Shown here one piece after another: positions 1-6,646 of a stretch of 17,893 nt of DNA; the first letter of the stretch is position 1, and the number at the start of each line of letters is the position of its first letter. The notes beneath the pieces were generated by a model. The model saw only the letters and a program-made list of their open reading frames with translations. It had not been told where the DNA came from and searched no databases. The stretch comes from a bacterium (GTDB taxonomy: Bacteria; Patescibacteriota; Minisyncoccia; Phycocordibacterales; UBA2100): the NCBI GenBank assembly GCA_030698935.1, contig JAUYLR010000048.1, positions 1 through 17,893 on the forward strand, in the 5' to 3' direction. Both the position numbers and the translations under genes were made by a program.

Positions 1-25
1 AATGAAATCAACTACAAATACAAAA

Positions 26-111
26 TTGAATTTTAGGTTCTGGTGCTTCGTCGCACTTGAATTTAAAATCCTGAGAGAAGTTTGAACTTTATGTTCTGGT
101 GCTTCGTCGCA
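26..111 (+). repeat. Imperfect direct repeat duplicating the 5' end of 5S rRNA
   Basis: The 30 bases at 26-55 recur at 82-111 with two mismatches, a period of 56 bases. The last 19 bases of each copy (37-55 and 93-111) are identical and are the first 19 bases of the 5S gene. The upstream copy is not followed by the rest of a 5S gene, so it is a truncated 5' fragment. Its GTTCTGG could compete with the true 5' strand for pairing with CCAGAAC at 195-201. Confidence 0.8.
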
Positions 112-201
112 GAGGTCACACCCGTTCTCATTCCGAACACGGCAGTTAAGCCTCCGAGAACCGATGGTAGTCGCAAGGCAAGAGTAGGTAGTCGCCAGAA
201 C
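93..201 (+). rRNA. rrf: 5S ribosomal RNA
   Basis: The 5S rRNA is part of the large ribosomal subunit. The ends pair perfectly as helix I (GTTCTGG at 93-99 with CCAGAAC at 195-201). Inside are the conserved loop C block with CCGAACACGG followed by AGTTAAG, and the distal part with the CGATGGTAGT and GAGTAGGT motifs. At about 109 bases it is a little shorter than the usual 115-120, as expected for a compact CPR-type molecule. No 23S gene is visible in the 92 bases upstream. It may be the end of an rRNA operon that starts outside the window. No intrinsic terminator is evident just downstream. Confidence 0.93.
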
Positions 202-259
202 AGAATTTTCAACATCATGCTGTACCTAAAGAACAAACACATATTGTGAACACCTTTTT

Positions 260-619
260 GTGATTCCCGTTCTCGCCATCCTATCGGTGCCAATCATCTT
301 CCTCGATATTTGCGTTGAATTTTATCATCGGACATGTTTCCCACTCTGCCGACTCCCGTACGTCAAAAGAAGTGCGCACATCAAGATTTTTGATAGAGGG
401 AAGTTGAAATACCTATCCTTTGATCAGAAGATTTACTGCATGTACTGCGGGTACGCCAATGGTGTAATCCAGTATTGGAAAGAAATTGGTGCCGCGACAG
501 AAAGCTATTGGTGCGGGATTCAGCATGAAAAAAGCGATGGTTTTGTTGATCATGAACATCAGAAGGAATTTGCCGGCTATGGCAACAAGGAAGAATTCCT
601 TGAGAAATACAAAAAGTAG
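260..619 (+). CDS. Small conserved membrane-anchored protein with CxxC...CxxxH
   Basis: A 119-aa protein of unknown function. The first 20 residues are hydrophobic (IPVLAILSVPIIFLDI) and look like a membrane anchor. The rest is soluble and aromatic-rich, with C60-x2-C63 in a YCGYANG context and C85-x3-H89 in YWCGIQHEK, a possible zinc-binding set. I associate this type of protein (hydrophobic start, YHR, VKRS, YCGYANG, YWC) with CPR genomes, from memory and without a search. The start is GTG at 260. The frame is closed at 227-229 and no ATG lies between, so GTG is the best choice, although no Shine-Dalgarno is seen. It follows the 5S gene and is more AT-rich than rodA downstream. The reverse ORF over the same bases is a shadow. 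Confidence 0.75.
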   Translation: MIPVLAILSVPIIFLDICVEFYHRTCFPLCRLPYVKRSAHIKIFDRGKLKYLSFDQKIYCMYCGYANGVIQYWKEIGAATESYWCGIQHEKSDGFVDHEHQKEFAGYGNKEEFLEKYKK

Positions 620-648
620 AGGATAGAAACACCTTGGCAGGATTTAAA

Positions 649-680
649 GCTAGACGCTAGTCGCTAGAAGCTATAAGCTG
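649..680. repeat. Heptanucleotide tandem repeat (GCTANNN) in a gene spacer
   Basis: Four consecutive 7-base units of the form GCTANNN start at 649, 656, 663 and 670, and a partial unit GCTG ends at 680. The array fills the spacer before the start codon at 686. The last full unit contains TATAAG (672-677), which lies 8 bases before the ATG and may act as a -10 element. A second array with the same 7-base period but another sequence lies before secF (10625-10654). Confidence 0.7.
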
Positions 681-685
681 TTCAT

Positions 686-1453
686 ATGTCCTGGGCATCA
701 CGCAGACGCGGCATCTATCTTTCGGGGGTAATCACCTTTTTGATTGTTGTCATCGGTATTCCGGTTGTACGCTATGCATATCGGCCAGCGACCTGCGTAG
801 ACGGAATCCAAAATCAGGGAGAAACAGCGTCCGACAAAGGCGGACCGTGCCCGGTTTTAGACGAGCGCGCGCTTTCCCCCGCATCCATTCTCTGGTCGCG
901 CAGTTTCACTGTGCGCGACGGGCTCTACAGCTCCGTCGCGTATGTAGTGAATGAGAATGCGGGTGCGGGGGTCAAATCAGTACGCTACAGATTCGGATTG
1001 TACGACGCACAGAATGTTCTTATAGCAGAGCGCACGGGCACGATGTTTATCATGCCAGCCTCAATTACTCCTGTGTACGAAATGAATATCAATACGGGAA
1101 ATCGCGCGGTCGCGCGTACCTACTTTGAATTTTCCGAAGCCTTAATATGGGAGAGATTAAAAAATGAATCTGCTGCCATCTTGGTCAGTGACAGGGAAGT
1201 CACGGGGGTGGAAACCAGTCCCCGATTAACGGCGATTGCAGAAAATGGCTCTGTTTCGGCAATTTTGGGACTTTCGTTTGTGACGGTCATCTTTGACCCG
1301 TCGGGCAATGCCCGGGCGGCTTCAATGACATCGTTGCCCCGCCTGAACGCCGGAGAGAAACAGCAAATCGTATTCACGTGGCCCGTCCGTTTCGTCTGGC
1401 CTGTCGGACGCATAGATATTTTCCCGCTTGTGTCCCCCGCACCGCAGAAGTGA
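686..1453 (+). CDS. Single-pass membrane protein encoded upstream of rodA
   Basis: A 255-aa protein of unknown biochemical function. It has a basic N-terminus, one transmembrane helix (about residues 11-30) and a long domain that should be extracytoplasmic, predicted rich in beta-strands. Just after the helix is a cysteine motif, C37-VDGIQNQGE...GGP-C55. In the version of this motif that I know (QNQGE followed by DCGG and a further Cys) a cysteine sits in the middle; here it is K51. The gene ends 12 bases before rodA on the same strand, so the two are probably co-transcribed, which suggests an envelope or cell-wall role. The ATG at 686 is preceded by TATAAG 8 bases upstream and no Shine-Dalgarno. 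I cannot name a function from the sequence. Confidence 0.8.
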   Translation: MSWASRRRGIYLSGVITFLIVVIGIPVVRYAYRPATCVDGIQNQGETASDKGGPCPVLDERALSPASILWSRSFTVRDGLYSSVAYVVNENAGAGVKSVRYRFGLYDAQNVLIAERTGTMFIMPASITPVYEMNINTGNRAVARTYFEFSEALIWERLKNESAAILVSDREVTGVETSPRLTAIAENGSVSAILGLSFVTVIFDPSGNARAASMTSLPRLNAGEKQQIVFTWPVRFVWPVGRIDIFPLVSPAPQK

Positions 1454-1465
1454 TGCGCGCATGAT

Positions 1466-2641
1466 ATGGAAATGAATGTAAGCGGAGGTGCGGGAACCGG
1501 TGCGTCTTATTTTCTGGGGCCGCGCGGAATCTTCCGCGGCATTGACTGGTTTCTTTTACTATCGGCACTCACGGTATCTCTCTTGGGTCTCGCGACCATG
1601 CACAGTTTTTCGGGGGAAAACGCTTATTTTGAAAAACAGGTTATTTGGATCGCCGTCGCCATCGCCGTGTTCTTAATCGCCAGCATTCCGGAGTACCGGT
1701 TTTTGAGGCGGACGCCCGTGGTCGTCACGCTGTATTCCGGAATCATTTTCCTTCTGGCGCTCGTGTTTCTCTTCGGGACGATAGTAAAGGGCGCGCAAAA
1801 CAGGTTTTATCTCGGGCTTTTCGCCGTACAACCGGCCGACCTCGCCAAACTTGTACTCATAATACTGCTTGCAAAGTATTTCGCGCGCCGGCACATTGAA
1901 ATTGCGCACATACGGCACATTCTGGTTTCGGGCGCGTATGCGTTTGTCATTTTCGCCCTGGTCTTTTTCCAGCCCGACCTCGGTTCCGCAATCATCATCG
2001 CCTGTGTCTGGCTTGGCATGGTCTTGGTTGCCGGAATTTCATGGAAACATCTGCTCGCACTCTTCATTGCGGCATTGATAGTGCTTACCGGTCTGTGGCA
2101 GTACGGGCTCCATCCGTATCAAAAACAGAGAATACTCACGTTCATCCATCCGCTCACCGATATCCGCGGAAGCGGCTACAACGCGTACCAATCCACCGTT
2201 GCCGTCGGAAGCGGGGAGCTCACGGGAAAAGGAGTCGGCTACGGAACGCAGAGCAAACTGCTCTATCTGCCGGAATACCAAACCGACTTTATTTTTGCGG
2301 CGTACGCCGAGGAGTGGGGATTCATAGGCGTCCTTATTCTTTTCGGACTCTACGGCATCATCATCGTGCGCACGCTTATGATTGCCGCACACGGCGCGGA
2401 TAACTTCAACGCCCTTTTTGGTGCCGGCGTTGCGGCCATGTTCTTAAGCAATTTTTTGGTGCATGTCGGTATGAACCTGGGATTATTGCCGATTACGGGT
2501 ACAACCATTCCGTTTATGAGCTACGGCGGGTCGCACCTTGTCACCGAATATCTTGCTCTCGGAATTCTCATGGGCATGCGAAGAAGCGCACGGCCGACAC
2601 TCCAAGCACGGGATGAAACGGAGATGGTGGGGGTTGTTTAG
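1466..2641 (+). CDS. rodA: RodA/FtsW-family peptidoglycan glycosyltransferase
   Basis: An integral membrane SEDS-family protein (391 aa, about ten hydrophobic helices). SEDS proteins polymerise lipid II into glycan strands together with a class B penicillin-binding protein. Family blocks are present in order: KGAQNRFYLG...QPADLAKL (a variant of the usual QPSE), FFQPDLGSA, YQKQRILTFIHP, GSGELTGKG, PEYQTDFIFAAYAEEWGF, and the C-terminal GLLPITGTTIPFMSYGGS. The 30-residue N-terminal tail before the first helix is unremarkable. RodA is preferred over FtsW because the GSGELTGKGVG and QTDFIFA blocks look RodA-like and no division genes are nearby; FtsW is not excluded. The gene follows the 255-aa membrane protein by 12 bases. 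Its stop overlaps the stop of the convergent glycosyltransferase gene. Confidence 0.93.
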   Translation: MEMNVSGGAGTGASYFLGPRGIFRGIDWFLLLSALTVSLLGLATMHSFSGENAYFEKQVIWIAVAIAVFLIASIPEYRFLRRTPVVVTLYSGIIFLLALVFLFGTIVKGAQNRFYLGLFAVQPADLAKLVLIILLAKYFARRHIEIAHIRHILVSGAYAFVIFALVFFQPDLGSAIIIACVWLGMVLVAGISWKHLLALFIAALIVLTGLWQYGLHPYQKQRILTFIHPLTDIRGSGYNAYQSTVAVGSGELTGKGVGYGTQSKLLYLPEYQTDFIFAAYAEEWGFIGVLILFGLYGIIIVRTLMIAAHGADNFNALFGAGVAAMFLSNFLVHVGMNLGLLPITGTTIPFMSYGGSHLVTEYLALGILMGMRRSARPTLQARDETEMVGVV

Positions 2642-3804
2642 GAGTAGAGCGCGACGGTTTGGGAGACCATCTCTTCAAGCGAAAATTTTCTCTCGACGCG
2701 CTCTTTCAATTTTTCTCCCAAGGTTTGCCTCAATGTAGAATCACGGAGAAGTTTTTCTAATGCGTTAGCTATTGCCTCAGAATCTTTTGGCTCTATGTAA
2801 ATTCCATCTTCCCCTAGGATATCTGTAATTCCAGGTATACGGCTTCCTATAACGGCGCATCCGGCTTGGCCAGCCTCCAAAAGAACATAAGGTAAGCCTT
2901 CTTTTACCGAAGCCAAAACAAATATCTCGAAGGCTTTTAAGTCCCGCCCCACATCAGGGACAAAACCAGGAAGATCAATATACGCGGACGACTTAATGTT
3001 ATAGAGGCCACTATCTATCGCTTGCTGTTTAATTTTAGGAAGATCTTCGCCCCAGCCAATCAAGCTCATTCTAAATGAAAGACCTCGCTCTTTTAAAATT
3101 GATGCAGCTTTAATTAAGTAGGGATAACCTTTGTTGCGTGTGAATTCACCAATTGTCCCTATCCAAGGAACATCTTTAATCGCTTGCCCCATTATTTTTC
3201 GACGAGCCTCATCGCGTTCTCTAAAATCAATTTTTTGAATGCCATTGTAAATCAATATACTTTTCGGTACTCGTCGATGGGTATCTTTAGAAATAGTTAT
3301 GACATGATGGGAAAGTGCAAACGTCAGTTGCGACATCAAATAAATCACACTTTTTACAAACAAGTTTCTGTCCTCGTCCCAAGCGAGACCGTGTGAAGTA
3401 AATACAATGTTCTTAACACCTGCCAAACGGGCAGCAAGAGCTCCCAAACCACCCGCCTTTGAGCTATTGAGGTGGACAGTCAAGTTGCCATCAGCGTTTT
3501 CTTTCTTAAAAATATCAATAAGGATTCGCAGGGCCCTCAAGTCTTTTGTTATTGATATATCACGCACAAGGTCAGGGATAAAGATTCCCTGGATTCCTTT
3601 GGCACTTAAATTAACAGCAAGAGGACCGACAGATGCGTCCATGTCGTCCCTTCTCCCGAAGATCGCCTTTACTTCAAACTGGTCTTTAGGAAGGTTTGTA
3701 GCTAAATCAAAAACATAGCGCTGAGCGCCACCCCAGTTGGATTTGGTAATGAGAAAAAGCACCTTTTTTCGGCTCGTTGTAGCTTCTTGATTCTGCAGGC
3801 CCAT
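2638..3804 (-). CDS. Glycosyltransferase family 4 (GT-B fold)
   Basis: A cytoplasmic glycosyltransferase of about 388 aa that transfers a sugar from a nucleotide-sugar donor, probably onto a lipid-linked surface-glycan precursor. The N-terminal acceptor domain starts with KKVLFLITKSNWGGAQRYV, typical of GT4. The C-terminal domain has GTIGEFTRNKGYPYLIKA, followed by the EX7E donor-site block KEGLPYVLLEAGQAGCAVIG and IPGITDIL. I chose ATG at 3804; a TTG at 3822 would add six residues. A -10-like TATCAT and a TTGGGT with 17-base spacing lie just upstream. The gene is tail-to-tail with rodA (4-base overlap) and divergent from the sugar transferase. It is clearly AT-rich: three sampled 60-base lines are 37-43% GC, against 62% in one line of the adjacent sugar transferase, which suggests transfer. 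Donor and acceptor cannot be told. Confidence 0.9.
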   Translation of the reverse strand: MGLQNQEATTSRKKVLFLITKSNWGGAQRYVFDLATNLPKDQFEVKAIFGRRDDMDASVGPLAVNLSAKGIQGIFIPDLVRDISITKDLRALRILIDIFKKENADGNLTVHLNSSKAGGLGALAARLAGVKNIVFTSHGLAWDEDRNLFVKSVIYLMSQLTFALSHHVITISKDTHRRVPKSILIYNGIQKIDFRERDEARRKIMGQAIKDVPWIGTIGEFTRNKGYPYLIKAASILKERGLSFRMSLIGWGEDLPKIKQQAIDSGLYNIKSSAYIDLPGFVPDVGRDLKAFEIFVLASVKEGLPYVLLEAGQAGCAVIGSRIPGITDILGEDGIYIEPKDSEAIANALEKLLRDSTLRQTLGEKLKERVERKFSLEEMVSQTVALYS

Positions 3805-3810
3805 AATGCC

Positions 3811-3839
3811 ATGATACGTCAAATGACCCTTGTACCCAA
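3811..3839 (-). promoter_or_regulatory. Candidate promoter of the GT4 gene
   Basis: On the minus strand, TTGGGT (3839-3834) is followed after 17 bases by TATCAT (3816-3811). The GT4 ATG at 3804 begins 6 bases after the -10, so the transcript would be leaderless. The promoter lies inside the start region of the divergent sugar transferase. Confidence 0.4.
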
Positions 3840-5178
3840 ACGGGAATATGTGGTGTTACTGGCCGGCGATGTGCTCGTTTTTGTCATTTCTCTGTGGCTG
3901 GCGCTTGCGCTGCGGTATGTAGCATTGCCGTCTAAAGCATTCTTCCTCCTGCACTTTACCCCTTTCACGATTCTCTTCATCGCATGGATAGCGGTTTTTT
4001 TCCTTGCCGGGCTCTACGGAAAACACACACGTTTGTTCCGCCATCGTCTGCCAGCCGCCATTTTCTACGCGCAAGCCATCAACGTTTCCATCGCCGCCCT
4101 GTTTTTCTTCCTGATTCCGCTCTTCGGCATCGCGCCGAAAACACTGCTAGTCTTGTACCTCGCCGTTTCCTGCCCGCTGATTTACTTTTGGCGCGTCCTG
4201 ATTTTTCCCGCTCTCCGGACATCGCGCAAATTGAAAGGCGTGCTCATCGCGTCGGGTCCCGACATCAGCGACTTGGCAAAAGAGGTTGCAAGCGATTCGC
4301 GGTTTCCGTTTGAGTTCGCCTCTATTCTTGATACGGCAACGGCGAAATCGCACAATGTGATACAGGAGGCCTGCCGCGTGGCCGCAAAAACTAGCACCAA
4401 CTTCTTTGTAGTGGATTTTTCCGACAAAGCCATAGCGACTGCGCTCCCCATTGTGTACAACGCCGCATTCCAGAAACGCCGGTTTGCGCTCGTTGACGCG
4501 GTAGACCTGTATCAGGAAGTCTTTGACCGCATGCCGCTCTCGCTTCTGCAATACAAGCGCGTGCTTGCCGGCGCCGCATCCTCCCGCATTTATGACTTTT
4601 CAAAGCGCATCGTTGATATTGCGGGGGCTCTCTTTGTGGGAATCATTGCGCTCATTATGTATCCGTTTGTCGCTCTCGCCATCAAGTTGGATGACGGAGG
4701 CCCGGTATTTATCACGCAAGCGCGCGTCGGGAAATACCAGCACCCTATACAGATTCTGAAATTCAGAAGCATGAGCGGTAACGACGAGGGCGTATACGGC
4801 ACGAGCGGGAAGACCGCGCTCTTTGTCACCCGTGTCGGGAAATGGTTGCGCGTTTTGCGCATAGACGAACTGCCGCAGCTGTGGAACGTGCTTGTGGGCG
4901 ATCTTTCGCTCGTGGGGCCGCGGCCGGAGTTGCCGGCGCTTTCAAGCCGGTACAGTGCGCGCATTCCGTATTATGACGCCCGGTATCTCATCACGCCGGG
5001 GCTTACCGGTTGGGCGCAGATACGCCACGACAGGGACCCGCACCACGGAGCGGATATTCCGGAAACCAAGATGAAACTTTCATACGACTTGTTCTATCTT
5101 GAGCGGCGCTCGCTCCTGCTTGACGTGTACATCCTTTTGCAAACGGTGCGGATTGTTGTGAGCGCGCGCGGTTCGTGA
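3823..5178 (+). CDS. Polyprenyl-phosphate sugar-1-phosphate transferase (WbaP/WcaJ-like)
   Basis: A membrane enzyme of 451 aa that moves a sugar 1-phosphate from a nucleotide sugar to undecaprenyl phosphate, the first step of a surface glycan. Four hydrophobic helices occupy about residues 5-130, then a soluble Rossmann-like segment. The C-terminal bacterial sugar transferase domain starts at KRIVDIAGALFVG and has a re-entrant helix, the ILKFRSM block, the catalytic Asp-Glu pair D348-E349 in RIDELPQLWNVL, then GDLSLVGPRPE and PGLTGWAQI. Length and order fit the long polyprenyl glycosylphosphotransferases. Starts at 3787 (TTG), 3811 (ATG) and 3823 (ATG) are possible; I prefer 3823 because it leaves a non-overlapping spacer to the divergent GT4 gene. 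Which sugar is used cannot be seen. Confidence 0.92.
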   Translation: MTLVPKREYVVLLAGDVLVFVISLWLALALRYVALPSKAFFLLHFTPFTILFIAWIAVFFLAGLYGKHTRLFRHRLPAAIFYAQAINVSIAALFFFLIPLFGIAPKTLLVLYLAVSCPLIYFWRVLIFPALRTSRKLKGVLIASGPDISDLAKEVASDSRFPFEFASILDTATAKSHNVIQEACRVAAKTSTNFFVVDFSDKAIATALPIVYNAAFQKRRFALVDAVDLYQEVFDRMPLSLLQYKRVLAGAASSRIYDFSKRIVDIAGALFVGIIALIMYPFVALAIKLDDGGPVFITQARVGKYQHPIQILKFRSMSGNDEGVYGTSGKTALFVTRVGKWLRVLRIDELPQLWNVLVGDLSLVGPRPELPALSSRYSARIPYYDARYLITPGLTGWAQIRHDRDPHHGADIPETKMKLSYDLFYLERRSLLLDVYILLQTVRIVVSARGS

Positions 5179-5190
5179 TGGGGTACTCAG

Positions 5191-5246
5191 AGGTACGGGT
5201 CTTTTTAAGGGAGCCCGAACCCGTACCCTGAAAAAGACCCGTACCT
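5191..5246. terminator. Perfect 16-bp inverted repeat after the sugar transferase
   Basis: The arms 5191-5206 and 5231-5246 are exactly complementary (AGGTACGGGTC... with ...GACCCGTACCT), with a 24-base loop that contains another ACCCGTACC. The right arm runs into a short TTTT. It lies 12 bases after the sugar transferase stop, so it may terminate or protect that transcript. The internal run of five T/A pairs is unusual for a terminator stem. Confidence 0.6.
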
Positions 5247-5252
5247 TTTCGC

Positions 5253-5286
5253 TTAGGTTGGGAAAATGCCATCCTAACGTTTTTTT
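5253..5286 (+). terminator. Rho-independent terminator
   Basis: The stem is TTAGGTTGG (5253-5261) with CCATCCTAA (5269-5277), nine positions with one T-T mismatch and a 7-base loop. It is followed by CG and seven T (5280-5286). The shape is classical for an intrinsic terminator reading in the plus direction, and it follows the sugar transferase gene. Confidence 0.7.
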
Positions 5287-5290
5287 ATTC

Positions 5291-5545
5291 TCCTTCGCCG
5301 AATACCTCGTAGCTTGCTGCGAGGATGAAGGCAAGGAGAACCCTCCGTAGCCTTGGCAAAGGAGGGTAGACGGCTTCGGAGAATTTCGCTTTGGATGCCT
5401 CGAAGCTTTGCTTCGAGGAGCTTCATTTGCTCGCCTAAAGACGGAATTGCGGGTACTATACAAAGCATGAAAAAAGCGGTTGTGACCCCGGTACCACAAT
5501 GTTTCGCATTGGCTACGGGGCAGGCCGGAAGCGCGGGGCCTGCCC
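5291..5545. repeat. Cluster of REP-like palindromes
   Basis: Five small stem-loops follow each other. The pairs are CCTCG 5305-5309 with CGAGG 5320-5324 (outer CCTTC/GAAGG); CCCTCC 5341-5346 with GGAGGG 5361-5366; CCTCGAAG 5398-5405 with CTTCGAGG 5411-5418; CCCCG 5486-5490 with CGGGG 5516-5520, enclosing CAATG/CATTG; and GGGCAGGCC 5518-5526 with GGCCTGCCC 5537-5545. No convincing gene lies here. Read on the minus strand, the block gives peptide strings like SFAKATEG and SKLRGIR, which I recall from spurious hypothetical proteins in metagenomic bacteria. That fits a dispersed repeat, but I cannot confirm copy number. Confidence 0.65.
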
Positions 5546-5636
5546 AGCACCCCAGCCAGGGAAACCTGTTGTAGAATGCGGACTCCTGTATATTACAGAA
5601 TATAGATATGGAAAAAAACAAGAAAGCGGTTGTGAC
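5444..5636 (+). repeat. Diverged duplication of the epimerase gene start
   Basis: The 14 bases AAAGCGGTTGTGAC occur at 5473-5486 and again at 5623-5636, within the first codons of the epimerase (period 150). Upstream, both copies share a similar GAAT(T)GCGG...TATA-like stretch. The first copy opens a 35-codon frame (5467-5574) starting MKKAVVT, the same as the KKAVVT of the epimerase, then continues into the palindromic block and stops. It looks like a duplicated gene start with the rest lost or displaced, not a functional gene. Confidence 0.55.
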
Positions 5637-6522
5637 TGGTGGTGCTGGGTTTATCGGAAGCAACATCGTTGCGGCATTGGTGCGGGCGGGGTGGGATACT
5701 CATATTGTTGACAGGGACCCCTCATTCCGCCGCGCGACACTCCCCAAGGCTGCAACACTGCACGAAGTTGATACCCGCCACACAGATGTGATTCAGAAGG
5801 TGTTTAAGGGCGCCGATGTCGTTTTCCATACCGCGGCAGTCCCGCGCGTGCCCTACTCGGTTGAACATCCTGTTGAAACGACGGATGAAAATATTACCGG
5901 CACTGTCTCGGTGTTCACGGCGGCGGTGCGTGCCGAAGTGCGCCGCGTCGTCTATTCGGCATCAGGCTCGGCGTATGGCGAGCAAACAACACTCCCCCTT
6001 GTGGAAACGATGACCGCGAACCCCGTCAATCCCTACGGCCTGCAGAAGTATGTCGGCGAATTATTCGCCAAACTCTGGTACTCCACCTACGGAATAGAGA
6101 CGGTCTGCCTCCGCTACTTTAATGTCTACGGGGAGGGGCTTGACCCGAACGGCGCGTATGCACTCGCTGTCGGCAAGTTTCTTACGGCGCGCAAGAACGG
6201 CACGCCGATAACGATTTATGGAGACGGCACCATTACCCGTGACTTCACGCATGTGCGCGATGTGGTACGCGCGAACCTCCTCGCGGCGGAGAGTCCGAAT
6301 GTCGGCAAGGGTGAGGTCATCAATATCGGTGCGGGGCGCAACGTGTCAATCAAAGCGCTTGCGGATATGTTCGGCGGAGAAATCATTTACGGCCCGCCGC
6401 GGATTGAAGCCCACGACTCGCTCGCCGACAACCGGAAAGCGAAAGAACTGCTCGGCTGGGAGCCGACCATCACGCTGGAAGACGGAGTTGCCGAATTAAA
6501 AAAGAAATTTGGACTATCATGA
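5608..6522 (+). CDS. NAD-dependent nucleotide-sugar epimerase (SDR, GalE/WbpP-like)
   Basis: An extended short-chain dehydrogenase of 304 aa that probably epimerises a UDP-sugar at C4 to supply a donor for surface glycans. The N-terminus has the NAD-binding glycine motif TGGAGFIGS at residues 9-17. The catalytic triad region shows SASGSAYGE, then Y143-x3-K147 in NPYGLQKYVGE. Family blocks RYFNVYG, GDGTITRDFTHVRDVV and VINIGAGRNVSI follow, and the protein ends with a typical LGWEPTITLEDGV block. The length is at the short end for the family. The ATG at 5608 has no Shine-Dalgarno. The gene stands alone on the plus strand between two repeat-filled spacers. It may act with the sugar transferase and GT4 upstream. 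Substrate cannot be read; NDP-sugar dehydratases share the fold. Confidence 0.88.
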   Translation: MEKNKKAVVTGGAGFIGSNIVAALVRAGWDTHIVDRDPSFRRATLPKAATLHEVDTRHTDVIQKVFKGADVVFHTAAVPRVPYSVEHPVETTDENITGTVSVFTAAVRAEVRRVVYSASGSAYGEQTTLPLVETMTANPVNPYGLQKYVGELFAKLWYSTYGIETVCLRYFNVYGEGLDPNGAYALAVGKFLTARKNGTPITIYGDGTITRDFTHVRDVVRANLLAAESPNVGKGEVINIGAGRNVSIKALADMFGGEIIYGPPRIEAHDSLADNRKAKELLGWEPTITLEDGVAELKKKFGLS

Positions 6523-6527
6523 CCCCG

Positions 6528-6646
6528 ACACTAAGTTTGCCGTTGCCTCTTATGAACAGAATCACCATGAATAATTTTACATCCATCGTAACGCAGTCAG
6601 ACTGCGTTAGAATTGTTTCGGCGCAAAATTACGGCAAACTTAGTGT
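6528..6646. repeat. 119-bp element with perfect 16-bp terminal inverted repeats
   Basis: The arm 6528-6543 (ACACTAAGTTTGCCGT) is the exact reverse complement of 6631-6646. In the middle is a second palindrome, 6589-6598 with 6600-6609 (TAACGCAGTC and its complement around one base). The element fills the spacer between the epimerase stop (6522) and the folD ATG (6647), and its last base directly precedes the ATG. It has no gene. It resembles a miniature inverted-repeat element. In RNA it would form a long closing stem next to the folD start. No clear target-site duplication is visible. Confidence 0.75.

Noticed and set aside
63..293. Minus-strand 76-codon frame covering the 5S gene
   Set aside because: It is antisense to the 5S rRNA and has no protein-like features.
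649..680. Possible CRISPR array
   Set aside because: Units are 7 bases with no spacers of CRISPR size, and no cas gene is in the window. The same holds for 10625-10654.
3787..3822. Overlapping TTG starts for both divergent glycan genes
   Set aside because: ATG codons at 3804 (minus) and 3823 (plus) are available and remove the overlap. The extra residues do not look conserved.
5080..5550. 156-codon minus-strand frame across the sugar transferase end and the palindromic spacer
   Set aside because: It runs through a terminator and several palindromes and overlaps a real gene. Its peptide strings look like a translated repeat.
5467..5574. Small 35-codon gene
   Set aside because: Only its first seven codons resemble the epimerase start. 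The rest is palindromic sequence, so it is treated as a duplication remnant.
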